Assembly: GCA_944548615.1 (NCBI GenBank)
Contig: OX155971.1
Location: forward strand, 27,144,072-27,208,071
DNA length: 64,000 nucleotides
Direction: 5' to 3'
From: Micropterix aruncella
Lineage: Eukaryota > Arthropoda > Insecta > Lepidoptera > Micropterigidae
The position numbers and the translations under genes are program-made. Every line of letters starts with the position of its first letter. Positions within the stretch are counted from its first letter, which is position 1. This document shows positions 54,724 through 64,000 of this stretch, piece by piece. The notes below the pieces were generated by a model. The model saw nothing but the letters and a program-made list of their open reading frames with translations, did not search any database and was not told the DNA's origin.

Positions 54724-56091
54724 ATGTCGACGCCGCGTCAAACGAGCGCGGAACGGACAGAGAGCGCTAGAAGAAGCGCAAGGATTGCGGACAAAGCACG
54801 CGACAAAAGCCAGATCGACGCTCACAGGCAAGAACTACGAGCCGATCAACAAGATGCCGCAAGATCTGCAATCAAGACGACGACCGCTGAGAGACCAGCC
54901 AGCAGAGCACAGTCTACCAGCAGCAGGGCGCCGTCAATGACTAGTCATCGATCGTCCAGATCAGCAACCACCACCATCAGGAGGCGACAATTGGAAGCGG
55001 AGATGGAAGCCGCCCAGGAAAAAGCCGCAGCCGACACCGCAGCCGCAGCCGACACCGCAGCCGCAGCCTCAGCCGCAGCCGCAGCCGCAGCCGCAGTGAA
55101 CGCCGCCCAAGCAGAGGCCGCCGCCAAATTCGCAGCCGAGACCCGCAGAATTGAATCAGAACGGATCGACCGACAACTCGAACTGCGGAAACTCCTGATA
55201 GAAGCAGAGGTCGAGGAAGAGTTATATATGGACGACGACGACCAAATAAGCCGAGACGACGCCACGGACAAAAAGGCAAGCGACGCCGCGTTACAACGAG
55301 CCGTCGCGAGCGCCGTCACGAAAGCGATCGCCGATAACGCCGCAGCCGCCACCGCCAATCGACCGAGTGACACCGCCCGAGCGAGCAATTACGCCCGACC
55401 GAGCGGCGACGTCCCGACGATGAAGAAAGAGGAAGAATGCAGCCCGCCCGACGTCTACATGATGCAGACCCGAGCGAAGATGCTACGCAGCCTTCCCCAG
55501 TTCGACGGCAGCATGCAGGAGTGGCCAATATACGCCGCACTATTCGACCAGGGGTCGACAATGTGCGGATTCACCAACGCGGACAATCTGCTACGACTAC
55601 AACAAAGCCTGCGAGGACCCGCGCGCGAGGCAGTACGCGCGATGTTACTGGATCCCGGCAATGTGCCGGAGATCCGGAGAGCGCTGGAACGCCGTTTTGG
55701 CAGACCTGGCGCTCGCATCGACGCGCTCATGCAGGAAGCACGCAGTACGCAGCAAATATTGGTGAGTGATTCGATATTTAAGTTGGTTGAGTACGGCACT
55801 ACCGTTTGTAATGTCGTACATGCTTTGAAAAATATGGGTCATTCTGCGTATCTCACAAATCCACCGCTGCTAAAGGAATTAGTGATGAAGTTGCCACAAC
55901 ATTTGCGGTTGCAGTGGTACTCCGCCGGCCATGGACCGCATCCTACTCTTTTAGATTACGGAAACTGGTTAGAGACAATAATAGACGCCGCCTCTCAAGA
56001 AGATCCCGTAAAAGATTATTCAAAAAATAAGTATAAAAACAATCGATCCGAGATGCCGAGCAAAAAAAGAGTTTTTGCTACAGACACTTAG
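54724..56091 (+). CDS. gag: BEL/Pao gag, element 1, ended by TAG before the zinc knuckles
   Basis: The Gag protein packages element RNA into virus-like particles. The 455-residue frame has a basic Ser/Arg-rich N terminus, an Ala-rich coiled-coil segment (about residues 95-165, from a GCC/GCA-rich run) and an acidic stretch. A DUF1759-type domain begins near residue 256 with LPQFDGSMQEWPIYAALFDQ. It stops at TAG 56089-56091. The same frame then continues open into three Cys/His knuckles and pol. Element 2 has CAG (Gln) at this place, so the stop is a point change in element 1 or a readthrough site. It is otherwise intact. Confidence 0.85.
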   Translation: MSTPRQTSAERTESARRSARIADKARDKSQIDAHRQELRADQQDAARSAIKTTTAERPASRAQSTSSRAPSMTSHRSSRSATTTIRRRQLEAEMEAAQEKAAADTAAAADTAAAASAAAAAAAAVNAAQAEAAAKFAAETRRIESERIDRQLELRKLLIEAEVEEELYMDDDDQISRDDATDKKASDAALQRAVASAVTKAIADNAAAATANRPSDTARASNYARPSGDVPTMKKEEECSPPDVYMMQTRAKMLRSLPQFDGSMQEWPIYAALFDQGSTMCGFTNADNLLRLQQSLRGPAREAVRAMLLDPGNVPEIRRALERRFGRPGARIDALMQEARSTQQILVSDSIFKLVEYGTTVCNVVHALKNMGHSAYLTNPPLLKELVMKLPQHLRLQWYSAGHGPHPTLLDYGNWLETIIDAASQEDPVKDYSKNKYKNNRSEMPSKKRVFATDT

Positions 56092-59049
56092 GAGTCAACA
56101 GACGCCTGCCTAAAGTGCGGGCGAAACAATCATTTAACCCCTAAATGCCGCGAAATAGGAAAAATGACAATAAATCAACGTTGGACATGGGTTAAGGAAA
56201 AACGCTTATGCACACGGTGTTTTAGAAAAGACCACCGCCAAGCGCAATGTAGCGTAAAAGAGCCGTGTGGGATAGAAGGTTGTAAGTGGCCTCACCACAA
56301 ATTATTACATAAAAATAATGCCGCGATAAAAAATCAGCCCTCAAACGACGACCAAAATACCCCTAATACGGTAGCTAATACGTGGGACGGATCAGAAAAA
56401 ATGATTCTAAGGGTAGCGCCCGTGGAACTACGGGGGCCGAAAGGCGTTATAAAAGCGCTAGCGTTATGCGATGAAGGTTCTTCAATCACATTAATAGATC
56501 AGAGCATAACGGATAAAATAGGAGTACACGGGGAAATTAGCCCCTTAAATTTAGTAGGCGCCTCGGGCATGTCAGTTGCGAACGCGACAACGCAGCGAAT
56601 AGACTGTAAGATCCGACCGCTGAAAGGTAAAAAATATTATGATTTGCGTAACGCCAGGACCATAAAACAGCTGGATTTACCAGCACAAAAATTCTGTGCT
56701 AAATCCATGCTAAATAAATGGCCTCATTTAGCCGACATACCGTTTTGCGACTTTGAAGGAGCACCGCAAATTCTAATAGGAATAGATCATTATGACTTAA
56801 TCATTCCCAGAACGATAAAAGCCGGTCCCCCGAACGCTCCGATAGCGACCTATTGCCGACTTGGGTGGACATTAGGGGGAGGGGGGGGCGGTGATTTGGC
56901 TACTTGCCGCGCCGTAAACCACTTACGGAATGCGGGCTCAAACCAAAGGATGGACGACATCATCCGGTCGTATTTCGAAGTAGAAGAAATAGGAACGCAC
57001 ATACGCGCCCATAAGGCCGTTACAAACGCGCGGGCCGAGACGCTTCTTCACGAGACAACGAAGCTAGAAGGCAATCGTTGGAGTACCGGACTGCTTTGGA
57101 AAAGCGACAAGGTGACGATGCCAGCCAGTCACGAGATGGCTAAAAAACGGTTGAAATCCATAGAAAACAAACTACTCAAAAATCAGCCGTTGGCCACTCA
57201 ATATTGCGACACAATAAAGGATTTCCTGAAAAAAGGGTATGCCCATAAATTAAGTCCAGAGGAATTACGCACCCCTGGAAATCGTATTTGGTATCTCCCA
57301 CACTTCCCGGTTGAAAATCCAAATAAACCAGGAAAAATGCGACTCGTTTTTGACTGCGCCGCGAAAGCCGGGGGAACAAGCCTAAACGACCAGCTATTAT
57401 CAGGACCCGATTTATTAAATTCTCTGATTGGAATCCTATTCAAATTCCGACAAGGACGTTACGGATTCGCGGGCGACATAAAGGAGATGTTTTTACAAAT
57501 TCATTTATCAGAAAAAGACACCCAAAGTCAACGTTTCCTATGGCGCGACCTAAAACAAGAAGAGGAACCATCCGAGTACTCCATGGATGTAGTCCTTTTC
57601 GGGTCTACCTCATCTCCGTGCTCCGCACTCTTTGTAAAAAATACAAACGCGGAGAGATTCAGGAAAAAATATCCCGAAGCGGTCGACGCCATAGTGAACA
57701 AACATTATATGGACGATTATCTAGATTCAACGGATACTGTAGAAACCGCCCAAAAAATGATCGCGACCGTTACGAAAATTCACCAGGAAGGTGGTTTTAA
57801 CATCGTAAACTGGACGAGTAACGATCCAAAAATATTAGAGCAGGTACCACATAATATACGTTCACAAACAAAAATAAAATTGGCCGGTACCGACGAGGCG
57901 AGTGAGAGGATTCTCGGACTTATATGGGAGCCTCATCGCGACACCTTTTCATTCGACACTGACCTCAAGAAAATTAATCCCGACTTACTGAGTGGTCGCA
58001 AAACCCCGACGAAGCGACAAACGTTATCGGTGATAATGAGCACCTTTGATCCGCTCGGGATTTTGGGCCCACTAACAGTAAAGGCGAAAATCTTACTCCA
58101 AACCATATGGTTGGATAAGACGGACTGGGACGAGATTATTAGCGACGGTGCCAGTCAAAAGTGGCAAGTCTGGTTGGCCGAGTTGCGAAAAATAAAATTC
58201 GTAACTATAAACCGTAGCTACCAGCACACAGGAAAACTGGCCCGTGACGTACAATTGCATGTTTTTGCGGACGCGAGCGAAAGAGCATATGCCGCGGTAG
58301 CGTATTTACGTTATGAAAATGAAAACGGCACCGCGAGCACGGCCTTTATAGCCGGCAAAAACAAAGTAGCGCCGCTGAAACCCATGTCGCTGCCGAGACT
58401 AGAGCTGCAAGCCGCTACAATGGCCAGCAAATTAGCTGAGCTGATAAAATCGCAGCACACCTGGGAATTTTCCTCCACAACGTTATGGTCAGATAGCAAG
58501 ACCGTACTATCGTGGATAAGACGTGACCCACGTGAATTTAACGTGTTTGTAGCTCACCGACTTGGCGAAATTGACCAGGTTACCACACCATGCCAATGGC
58601 GTTGGGTACCCACAAAATTGAATCCCGCGGATAACGCAACTCGGGACACGGCGACTAAAATGGGTGAAGACCAAATAAAAAAATGGATAAACGGACCGGA
58701 ATTCCTACTGGAAAATAGCGACCACTGGCCCGCGGACGATGAATCTCCATCGTCAGAATACGGTCAGGACGAAGAACGTCGACCGGTATATGTAATGACC
58801 TCGATAAAAAATATTTTCCTAATCGAGACAAAACGATTCTCACGCCTAGAACGGTTACGTCGTACAGTAGCATGGATATTTCGATTCGTACAACGCTGCA
58901 AACGCAGCGGCGAAAAAACAAAACATTTAACCCCACAAGAACTTGCTTGCGCGGACCTCTACCTGATTCGGGTTTCGCAGCAACAAGATTTCAACGAGGA
59001 AATTTCATTATTAGAAATTAACAAAGAATTGCCAAAAACAGCAGGATAA
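56092..59049 (+). CDS. pol: BEL/Pao pol part 1: zinc knuckles, protease, RT, RNase H
   Basis: In frame with gag after the TAG. First come CLKCGRNNHLTPKC (56110-56151) and, counting from ATG 56164, C16-C19-H24-C29 and C35-C40-H45-H49. The aspartic protease active site is DEGSS at residue 103. The RT has YMDD near 515. RNase H has FADAS near 701 and WSDSK near 775. This order and the Pao-type A17 region identify BEL/Pao. The frame closes at TAA 59047-59049 just before the integrase, which continues in the -1 frame. All catalytic blocks are present, and the element is young. Confidence 0.9.
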   Translation, partial: ESTDACLKCGRNNHLTPKCREIGKMTINQRWTWVKEKRLCTRCFRKDHRQAQCSVKEPCGIEGCKWPHHKLLHKNNAAIKNQPSNDDQNTPNTVANTWDGSEKMILRVAPVELRGPKGVIKALALCDEGSSITLIDQSITDKIGVHGEISPLNLVGASGMSVANATTQRIDCKIRPLKGKKYYDLRNARTIKQLDLPAQKFCAKSMLNKWPHLADIPFCDFEGAPQILIGIDHYDLIIPRTIKAGPPNAPIATYCRLGWTLGGGGGGDLATCRAVNHLRNAGSNQRMDDIIRSYFEVEEIGTHIRAHKAVTNARAETLLHETTKLEGNRWSTGLLWKSDKVTMPASHEMAKKRLKSIENKLLKNQPLATQYCDTIKDFLKKGYAHKLSPEELRTPGNRIWYLPHFPVENPNKPGKMRLVFDCAAKAGGTSLNDQLLSGPDLLNSLIGILFKFRQGRYGFAGDIKEMFLQIHLSEKDTQSQRFLWRDLKQEEEPSEYSMDVVLFGSTSSPCSALFVKNTNAERFRKKYPEAVDAIVNKHYMDDYLDSTDTVETAQKMIATVTKIHQEGGFNIVNWTSNDPKILEQVPHNIRSQTKIKLAGTDEASERILGLIWEPHRDTFSFDTDLKKINPDLLSGRKTPTKRQTLSVIMSTFDPLGILGPLTVKAKILLQTIWLDKTDWDEIISDGASQKWQVWLAELRKIKFVTINRSYQHTGKLARDVQLHVFADASERAYAAVAYLRYENENGTASTAFIAGKNKVAPLKPMSLPRLELQAATMASKLAELIKSQHTWEFSSTTLWSDSKTVLSWIRRDPREFNVFVAHRLGEIDQVTTPCQWRWVPTKLNPADNATRDTATKMGEDQIKKWINGPEFLLENSDHWPADDESPSSEYGQDEERRPVYVMTSIKNIFLIETKRFSRLERLRRTVAWIFRFVQRCKRSGEKTKHLTPQELACADLYLIRVSQQQDFNEEISLLEINKELPKTAG

Positions 59050-60329
59050 GAAACCTAAATGCGTACCTGGATACGAATAGGATCCTGCGAGTAGGCGGTC
59101 GCATACAGAATTTAGCCGATGTCGCCCCCGAGGTAAAACAACCTGCAATACTGGACGCGCGTAGTCATTACACCCAGTTATTAATGAGATGGCAGCACGA
59201 GCAAGCCGGTCACAAAGGACGTGAATGGGTTTGTAATGAACTACGACAGCGTTATTGGATATTGCAACTCCGGGGAGCAATCCGAAAAATTACTCGCGAC
59301 TGTCGAAAATGTCAAATTGACAGAGCGAAGCCAATTCCACCCAAAATGGCGATCTTACCGGACATCAGATTGACTCATCACATACGACCGTTTACCAATA
59401 TTGGAGCCGATATATTCGGGCCGATAGAAGTCACCGTGGGAAGACACCGGGAAAAACGGTACGGTATGCTTTTCTGTTGTATGAGTAGTCGAGCCGTCCA
59501 CATAGAAATCGTCCATTCATTATCTACGGACAGCACAATGATGGCAATAAAACGACTATGCGCACGCAGAGGGACACCGTCCGTAATATTTTCCGATAAC
59601 GGAACGAGTTTTCACGGGAGCAATAACGAGTTGAAACGGGCACTGCAAGATGTCAATTTTGATGACGTAAGTTCGCAATGCGCTATGAAGGAAATAGAGT
59701 GGAGATTCAACACTCCGACAGCCCCCCATATGGGAGGTTTTTATGAGAGATTGATTCAATCCGTAAAAAAAGCTCTCTCCATCACTTTAAAGGAAAAAGC
59801 TCCTCGCGACGAGACATTACTAACATTAATGGCAGAGGCTGAACATTCGGTAAATTCTCGCCCGTTAACCCATGTTTCACTCGACAGCCAAGACGATGAA
59901 AGTCTCACGCCAAATCACTTCTTGATTGGTTCGTCATCAGGTCGACTCAACATAGGCGTGATTGACAGCGACAATCTTTGCCTCAAAAAACAGTGGCAAA
60001 TAGCCCAAATAATGGCAAACCATTTTTGGTCGAGATTCGTACGCGAATATCTCCCGACGCTGGCGAAGAGACCAAAATGGCACGACGCGGTAAAACCCGT
60101 CCAGATAGGAGACATAGTCATCCTTGTGGACGCGGACCTACCCAGAAATACTTGGCTCCGAGGGCGAATAGAGCAAGTACATACCGCTCCCGACAGGCAA
60201 GTACGTTCAGTAACGATCTGCTGTCGCGGAAAATCATACAAAAGACCAGTACATAAAGTGGCAGTTATCTATTCTCCCCACCAAGAGGAAGTGAGAACAA
60301 CAATTTCACCTCCCGAAGAAGAGGAGTGA
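59043..60329 (+). CDS. pol: BEL/Pao pol part 2: integrase (frameshifted)
   Basis: This is the DDE integrase that inserts the cDNA. The frame is open from about 59034 and has an internal ATG at 59184. From that ATG the zinc-binding residues are H5, H10, C40 and C43, and the catalytic residues are Asp76, Asp138 (SDNGTSFHG) and Glu188 (GGFYERL). The C-terminal domain contains GDIVILVDADLPRNTWLRG and an acidic end. The frame is -1 relative to RNase H. The change occurs at an A run, ccaaaaacag at 59032-59041. Most simply one base was lost here, since BEL pol is normally one frame; a programmed -1 slip is possible but unproven. Confidence 0.85.
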   Translation, partial: RIRNLNAYLDTNRILRVGGRIQNLADVAPEVKQPAILDARSHYTQLLMRWQHEQAGHKGREWVCNELRQRYWILQLRGAIRKITRDCRKCQIDRAKPIPPKMAILPDIRLTHHIRPFTNIGADIFGPIEVTVGRHREKRYGMLFCCMSSRAVHIEIVHSLSTDSTMMAIKRLCARRGTPSVIFSDNGTSFHGSNNELKRALQDVNFDDVSSQCAMKEIEWRFNTPTAPHMGGFYERLIQSVKKALSITLKEKAPRDETLLTLMAEAEHSVNSRPLTHVSLDSQDDESLTPNHFLIGSSSGRLNIGVIDSDNLCLKKQWQIAQIMANHFWSRFVREYLPTLAKRPKWHDAVKPVQIGDIVILVDADLPRNTWLRGRIEQVHTAPDRQVRSVTICCRGKSYKRPVHKVAVIYSPHQEEVRTTISPPEEEE

Positions 60330-60348
60330 GGAGAAACACTTGTCTCAC

Positions 60349-60357
60349 GGAGAGGGG
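60349..60357 (+). promoter_or_regulatory. Polypurine tract
   Basis: ggagagggg, two bases before the start of the central LTR at 60360, the place where plus-strand DNA synthesis of LTR elements is primed. Confidence 0.75.
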
Positions 60358-60359
60358 CA

Positions 60360-61551
60360 TGTTGCGGGAAGAAAGATAAAATAACGGGCAGGCATGATGA
60401 TGATAAACATCACAACAAATAATGTGTCGTCATGCCTAAAATTCCGTGCACCTTCAAATTCCCCAACCTAAAAATATTATTTATGGCAGTAAGTGCACTT
60501 AGCACACAATATAGGTATACCCGGATTAGCTCCACTAAAAGCGGGAGCTAATGGATGTTAAACTAAAAGTGGAATATTTACAAGCAAACGCTAAAATTTC
60601 GAAATTACACGTCAACCCGAAAATAACCTTCGCTCGCGAACAAAGGAAAACGTCGGAAAAATCCCAGCACGTGCATTTAAAAAGGGTAATAAAAACGCAC
60701 CCTAAACACACCGCCGGCAAAAGGATTAAGCAACCCGTCGCCGATTGTAAAATCGACCCACCCCGCCAGCCAGGTAGGTACAAAGAATGACTCATATTTT
60801 GGGAAGCGCCAGCTTGAATATTGGATCACTAGAAATCCACAAAATTGCTGCCATGAAAATGTCTAAATGTTTAGAATAATTTAATTTAATTTTTAGACTA
60901 AGTCCGAGCCAAATCGGCCAATAAATGGTGAAAATATTTAAATTCAACCTAAAATAGGACATAGCAATAGTATATGATTATTAAAATGTATATAATAATC
61001 ATAAGTTAATATAAGTTAGAGTTTAAGGTCATATGTACACTCTTAACTTAGTAAAATAGTATACAATATTATAGTACATTAGCTTTACGGAAACGACATA
61101 TAACAACGCGTCGGTCGGCGCCCGCGGGCGAGGCGGGGTGCAACCCGCCCCACCACTGGGCCGGCCGCAGCGGTCATACCTATATAAGGTCGGTTACCCG
61201 CCGATATCGGGGCAGATCAAATAACAGTGCCATCGGGCAGATCATTTAACAGTGCCTTGCGGGCAGATCACATTTAAGTGCCGGGTAGATCACACTTAAG
61301 TGCCGGGCAGATCATATTGTAACAGTGCTTTGTCGGAGATCATATCGGAGATCATATTTAAAGTAGAACTATTAGTACGTGCTTTGAAGCAAAAACGCAA
61401 TTACTGTAAATTCGTAAATAGTGTAATAGACTACATTTTATAGGAAATAAAACTTTAATGGCTTAGAAGCTTTTTAAAACGTAAAAATTATTATTATCTT
61501 TTTTATTAACAATACAAACCTCGAGTGCATATCCTGGAAATACTACCTACA
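60360..61551 (+). repeat. BEL/Pao central LTR shared by elements 1 and 2
   Basis: It serves as 3' LTR of element 1 and 5' LTR of element 2, with no flanking sequence or target duplication on either side. It is offset from the first LTR by exactly 7109 bp. The TATA box at 61181, GGGCAGATCA units and poly(A) signal are all repeated. The 3' limit is inferred, as for the first LTR. Confidence 0.85.
60551..60790 (+). CDS. ORF within the central LTR U3 region
   Basis: Counterpart of 53442-53681, with one residue changed (Thr for Ala in the RVIKAHPK stretch). In element 1 this U3 lies at the 3' end of the genomic transcript, the only position where its own element would transcribe it. Function unknown. 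Confidence 0.3.
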   Translation: MDVKLKVEYLQANAKISKLHVNPKITFAREQRKTSEKSQHVHLKRVIKTHPKHTAGKRIKQPVADCKIDPPRQPGRYKE

Positions 61552-61832
61552 GCGGATTAAACACGACCCGAGCGACGTTAAAAACGAGGATTTCGACAAC
61601 GCCGCACGACGTCACCTTTAGCCTTACAACCTGAAGGGTTGAGTCTGTATGTAGGCCACGCGTGGGAAGGCCCCACATCTTGGAAGCCCCCACACCTTGG
61701 AAAGACGCCACATCTTGGTCCTTCGAGACGGGATAGGAAATCAGGACCTTAAGCAGAAAGCAGGTCCATCGAGGTAAAAAATAATAAAAAATATTTTTTT
61801 TAATTTTTACAAAAAGTTGAAAAATCTCCGAG

Positions 61833-62717
61833 ATGTCGACGCCGCGTCAAACGAGCGCGGAACGGACAGAGAGCGCTAGAAGAAGCGCAAGGATTGCGGA
61901 CAAAGCACGCGACAAAAGCCAGATCGACGCTCACAGGCAAGAACTACGAGCCGATCAACAAGATGCCGCAAGATCTGCAATCAAGACGACGACCGCTGAG
62001 AGACCAGCCAGCAGAGCACAGTCTACCAGCAGCAGGGCGCCGTCAATGACTAGTCATCGATCGTCCAGATCAGCAACCACCACCATCAGGAGGCGACAAT
62101 TGGAAGCGGAGATGGAAGCCGCCCAGGAAAAAGCCGCAGCCGACACCGCAGCCGCAGCCGACACCGCAGCCGCAGCCTCAGCCGCAGCCGCAGCCGCAGC
62201 CGCAGTGAACGCCGCCCAAGCAGAGGCCGCCGCCAAATTCGCAGCCGAGACCCGCAGAATTGAATCAGAACGGATCGACCGACAACTCGAACTGCGGAAA
62301 CTCCTGATAGAAGCAGAGGTCGAGGAAGAGTTATATATGGACGACGACGACCAAATAAGCCGAGACGACGCCACGGACAAAAAGGCAAGCGACGCCGCGT
62401 TACAACGAGCCGTCGCGAGCGCCGTCACGAAAGCGATCGCCGATAACGCCGCAGCCGCCACCGCCAATCGACCGAGTGACACCGCCCGAGCGAGCAATTA
62501 CGCCCGACCGAGCGGCGACGTCCCGACGATGAAGAAAGAGGAAGAATGCAGCCCGCCCGACGTCTACATGATGCAGACCCGAGCGAAGATGCTACGCAGC
62601 CTTCCCCAGTTCGACGGCAGCATGCAGGAGTGGCCAATATACGCCGCACTATTCGACCAGGGGTCGACAATGTGCGGATTCACCAACGCGGACAATCTGC
62701 TACGACTACAACAAAGC
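61833..62717 (+). CDS. gag: BEL/Pao gag, element 2, 5' part
   Basis: The frame agrees with element 1 gag residue for residue over its first ~294 codons. At 62717 the gene is broken by a LINE fragment in the opposite orientation, and the frame stops at 62763-62765 inside the insertion. The gene resumes at 63297. Confidence 0.85.
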
Positions 62718-63296
62718 AGTATTCAGTATTCAGTATTCACTTTATTTATTCAGAATATACAATAACAGCATGAATTAGGAATTAAAGCTAATTATCGCAT
62801 ATTAGAATTCGTCAGTTTATATGTAGATATAAAACTATTTAAGCATAAATATTAATTCAACAATAGCATTGACTAAAGTCGGCTTTACACGACAGACAAA
62901 TATTAAAAAAAAAAAATATAATAGAGCTGAATCCATGTACATGAGTATACATATAAAATAGATTATTATTATAAGAATATTAATAGTCATCAAGCACTTT
63001 ATACAAAAAATAATCACACAATTGGAAGTATCGAAACAAAATTGGAAAAAAACAACGTATGTATATGATCAGGTATGTTACATTACACATTGTAATCTAC
63101 ATATTAAATATTAAATTCATAATATTATAATTAAATAATAAAAACTAAAATGAGGTACCTGAAAGTTACATATTAATGTTATTCCCATTTCAAAGAATTG
63201 GCATGCTCAAAAAAATCACCCAGCTTATAGAAAGCATGTGTGGATTGCAGCTTTTGTTTTATAAATCTTTTAAACGCCTTTGTATCTTTTAAAAGC
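62713..63296 (-). mobile_element. 5'-truncated LINE inserted in BEL gag
   Basis: The insertion is 62718-63291 (574 bp) between copies of aaagc at 62713-62717 and 63292-63296. On the minus strand it starts with the last ~36 codons of a LINE protein (FKRFIKQKLQ, then FYKLGDFFEHANSLKWE and a stop near 63179). It continues with a 3' UTR and ends in a (TGAATAC)n tail. The element is dead on arrival. Comparison with element 1 gives exact boundaries: aligned offsets are 7109 before and 7688 after, the difference of 579 being insert plus duplication. Confidence 0.9.
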
Positions 63297-64000
63297 CTGC
63301 GAGGACCCGCGCGCGAGGCAGTACGCGCGATGTTACTGGATCCCGGCAATGTGCCGGAGATCCGGAGAGCGCTGGAACGCCGTTTTGGCAGACCTGGCGC
63401 TCGCATCGACGCGCTCATGCAGGAAGCACGCAGTACGCAGCAAATATTGGTGAGTGATTCGATATTTAAGTTGGTTGAGTACGGCACTACCGTTTGTAAT
63501 GTCGTACATGCTTTGAAAAATATGGGTCATTCTGCGTATCTCACAAATCCACCGCTGCTAAAGGAATTAGTGATGAAGTTGCCACAACATTTGCGGTTGC
63601 AGTGGTACTCCGCCGGCCATGGACCGCATCCTACTCTTTTAGATTACGGAAACTGGTTAGAGACAATAATAGACGCCGCCTCTCAAGAAGATCCCGTAAA
63701 AGATTATTCAAAAAATAAGTATAAAAACAATCGATCCGAGATGCCGAGCAAAAAAAGAGTTTTTGCTACAGACACTCAGGAGTCAACAGACGCCTGCCTA
63801 AAGTGCGGGCGAAACAATCATTTAACCCCTAAATGCCGCGAAATAGGAAAAATGACAATAAATCAACGTTGGACATGGGTTAAGGAAAAACGCTTATGCA
63901 CACGGTGTTTTAGAAAAGACCACCGCCAAGCGCAATGTAGCGTAAAAGAGCCGTGTGGGATAGAAGGTTGTAAGTGGCCTCACCACAAATTATTACATAA
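63297..64000 (+). pseudogene. gag-pol: BEL/Pao gag-pol, element 2, continuation
   Basis: This continues element 1 sequence from its position 55609 onward, through the rest of gag, into the zinc knuckles and to the window edge. At 63777-63779 it has CAG where element 1 has the TAG stop, so here gag and the knuckles share one frame. Because the LINE interrupts gag upstream, this element cannot make an intact polyprotein. Confidence 0.85.

Noticed and set aside
54945..55799. Antisense ORFs (up to 147 codons, Ala/Ser/Arg-rich) within BEL gag
   Set aside because: Shadows of the GCC/GCA-rich coding strand. The plus-strand gag frame explains the region.
1..64000. Prokaryotic-type operon, phage or defence island
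   Set aside because: No operon structure, ribosome-binding sites or bacterial genes. Splice-like signals, LINEs, Helitrons and BEL/Pao elements point to an insect nuclear genome.

Overview
The window looks like insect DNA, most probably from a moth or butterfly (Lepidoptera). It is AT-rich, with no operons, rRNA or tRNA genes and no convincing host gene. It is packed with transposon families typical of lepidopteran genomes: BEL/Pao and Ty3/gypsy LTR elements, Penelope-like elements, CR1-group LINEs, Helitrons that begin TCTATACTAATATTATAAA and end in a hairpin plus CTAG, TTAA-specific piggyBac-type elements, hAT, mariner and a tRNA-derived SINE. The organism call is inference from this repertoire.

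Layout. 0-3.9 kb: edge of a ~670-bp GC-rich repeat (called family A here), a LINE reverse-transcriptase scrap, a decayed mariner and a second family A copy. 4.0-6.1 kb: two 5'-truncated Penelope-like copies fused head to head into a ~2-kb near-perfect palindrome with a 13-bp target-site duplication (TSD). 6.1-14.1 kb: 5'-truncated LINE ends, a TTAA MITE, family A and a foldback MITE. 14.4-16.6 kb: three family A copies. 17-21 kb: SINE and LINE fragments in AT-rich DNA. 22.4-23.6 kb: a deleted gypsy element (LTR end, primer-binding site, broken integrase). 25.1-26.9 kb: an ~825-bp sequence duplicated in tandem. 27.0-29.8 kb: a nest of family A, a hAT element and a piggyBac-like 5' end. 30-46 kb: scattered repeats, including two intact-ended Helitrons, a precisely bounded family A copy with a 14-bp TSD, a decayed Penelope-like copy and an inverted pair of an unnamed ~610-bp repeat. 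46.6-51.4 kb: an almost full-length but frameshifted CR1-group LINE interrupted by a TTAA MITE, then a second LINE fragment. 53.25-64 kb: two BEL/Pao elements in tandem that share their central LTR, period exactly 7109 bp; the second is interrupted by a small LINE insertion and runs off the window.

How the parts relate: nothing here forms a host pathway. The elements are layered insertions whose nesting gives relative ages: BEL sits in a Helitron, a LINE sits in BEL, hAT sits in family A, a TTAA MITE sits in a LINE, family A sits in a Penelope-like copy, and a piggyBac-like end abuts a LINE fragment. The BEL tandem is the youngest large unit (two differences between its LTRs). The best candidates for something undescribed are the non-coding family A, the Penelope palindrome with its asymmetric ~33-nt tail, and a sequence motif shared by the 3' ends of otherwise different LINEs. 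No new defence or enzymatic system was found.
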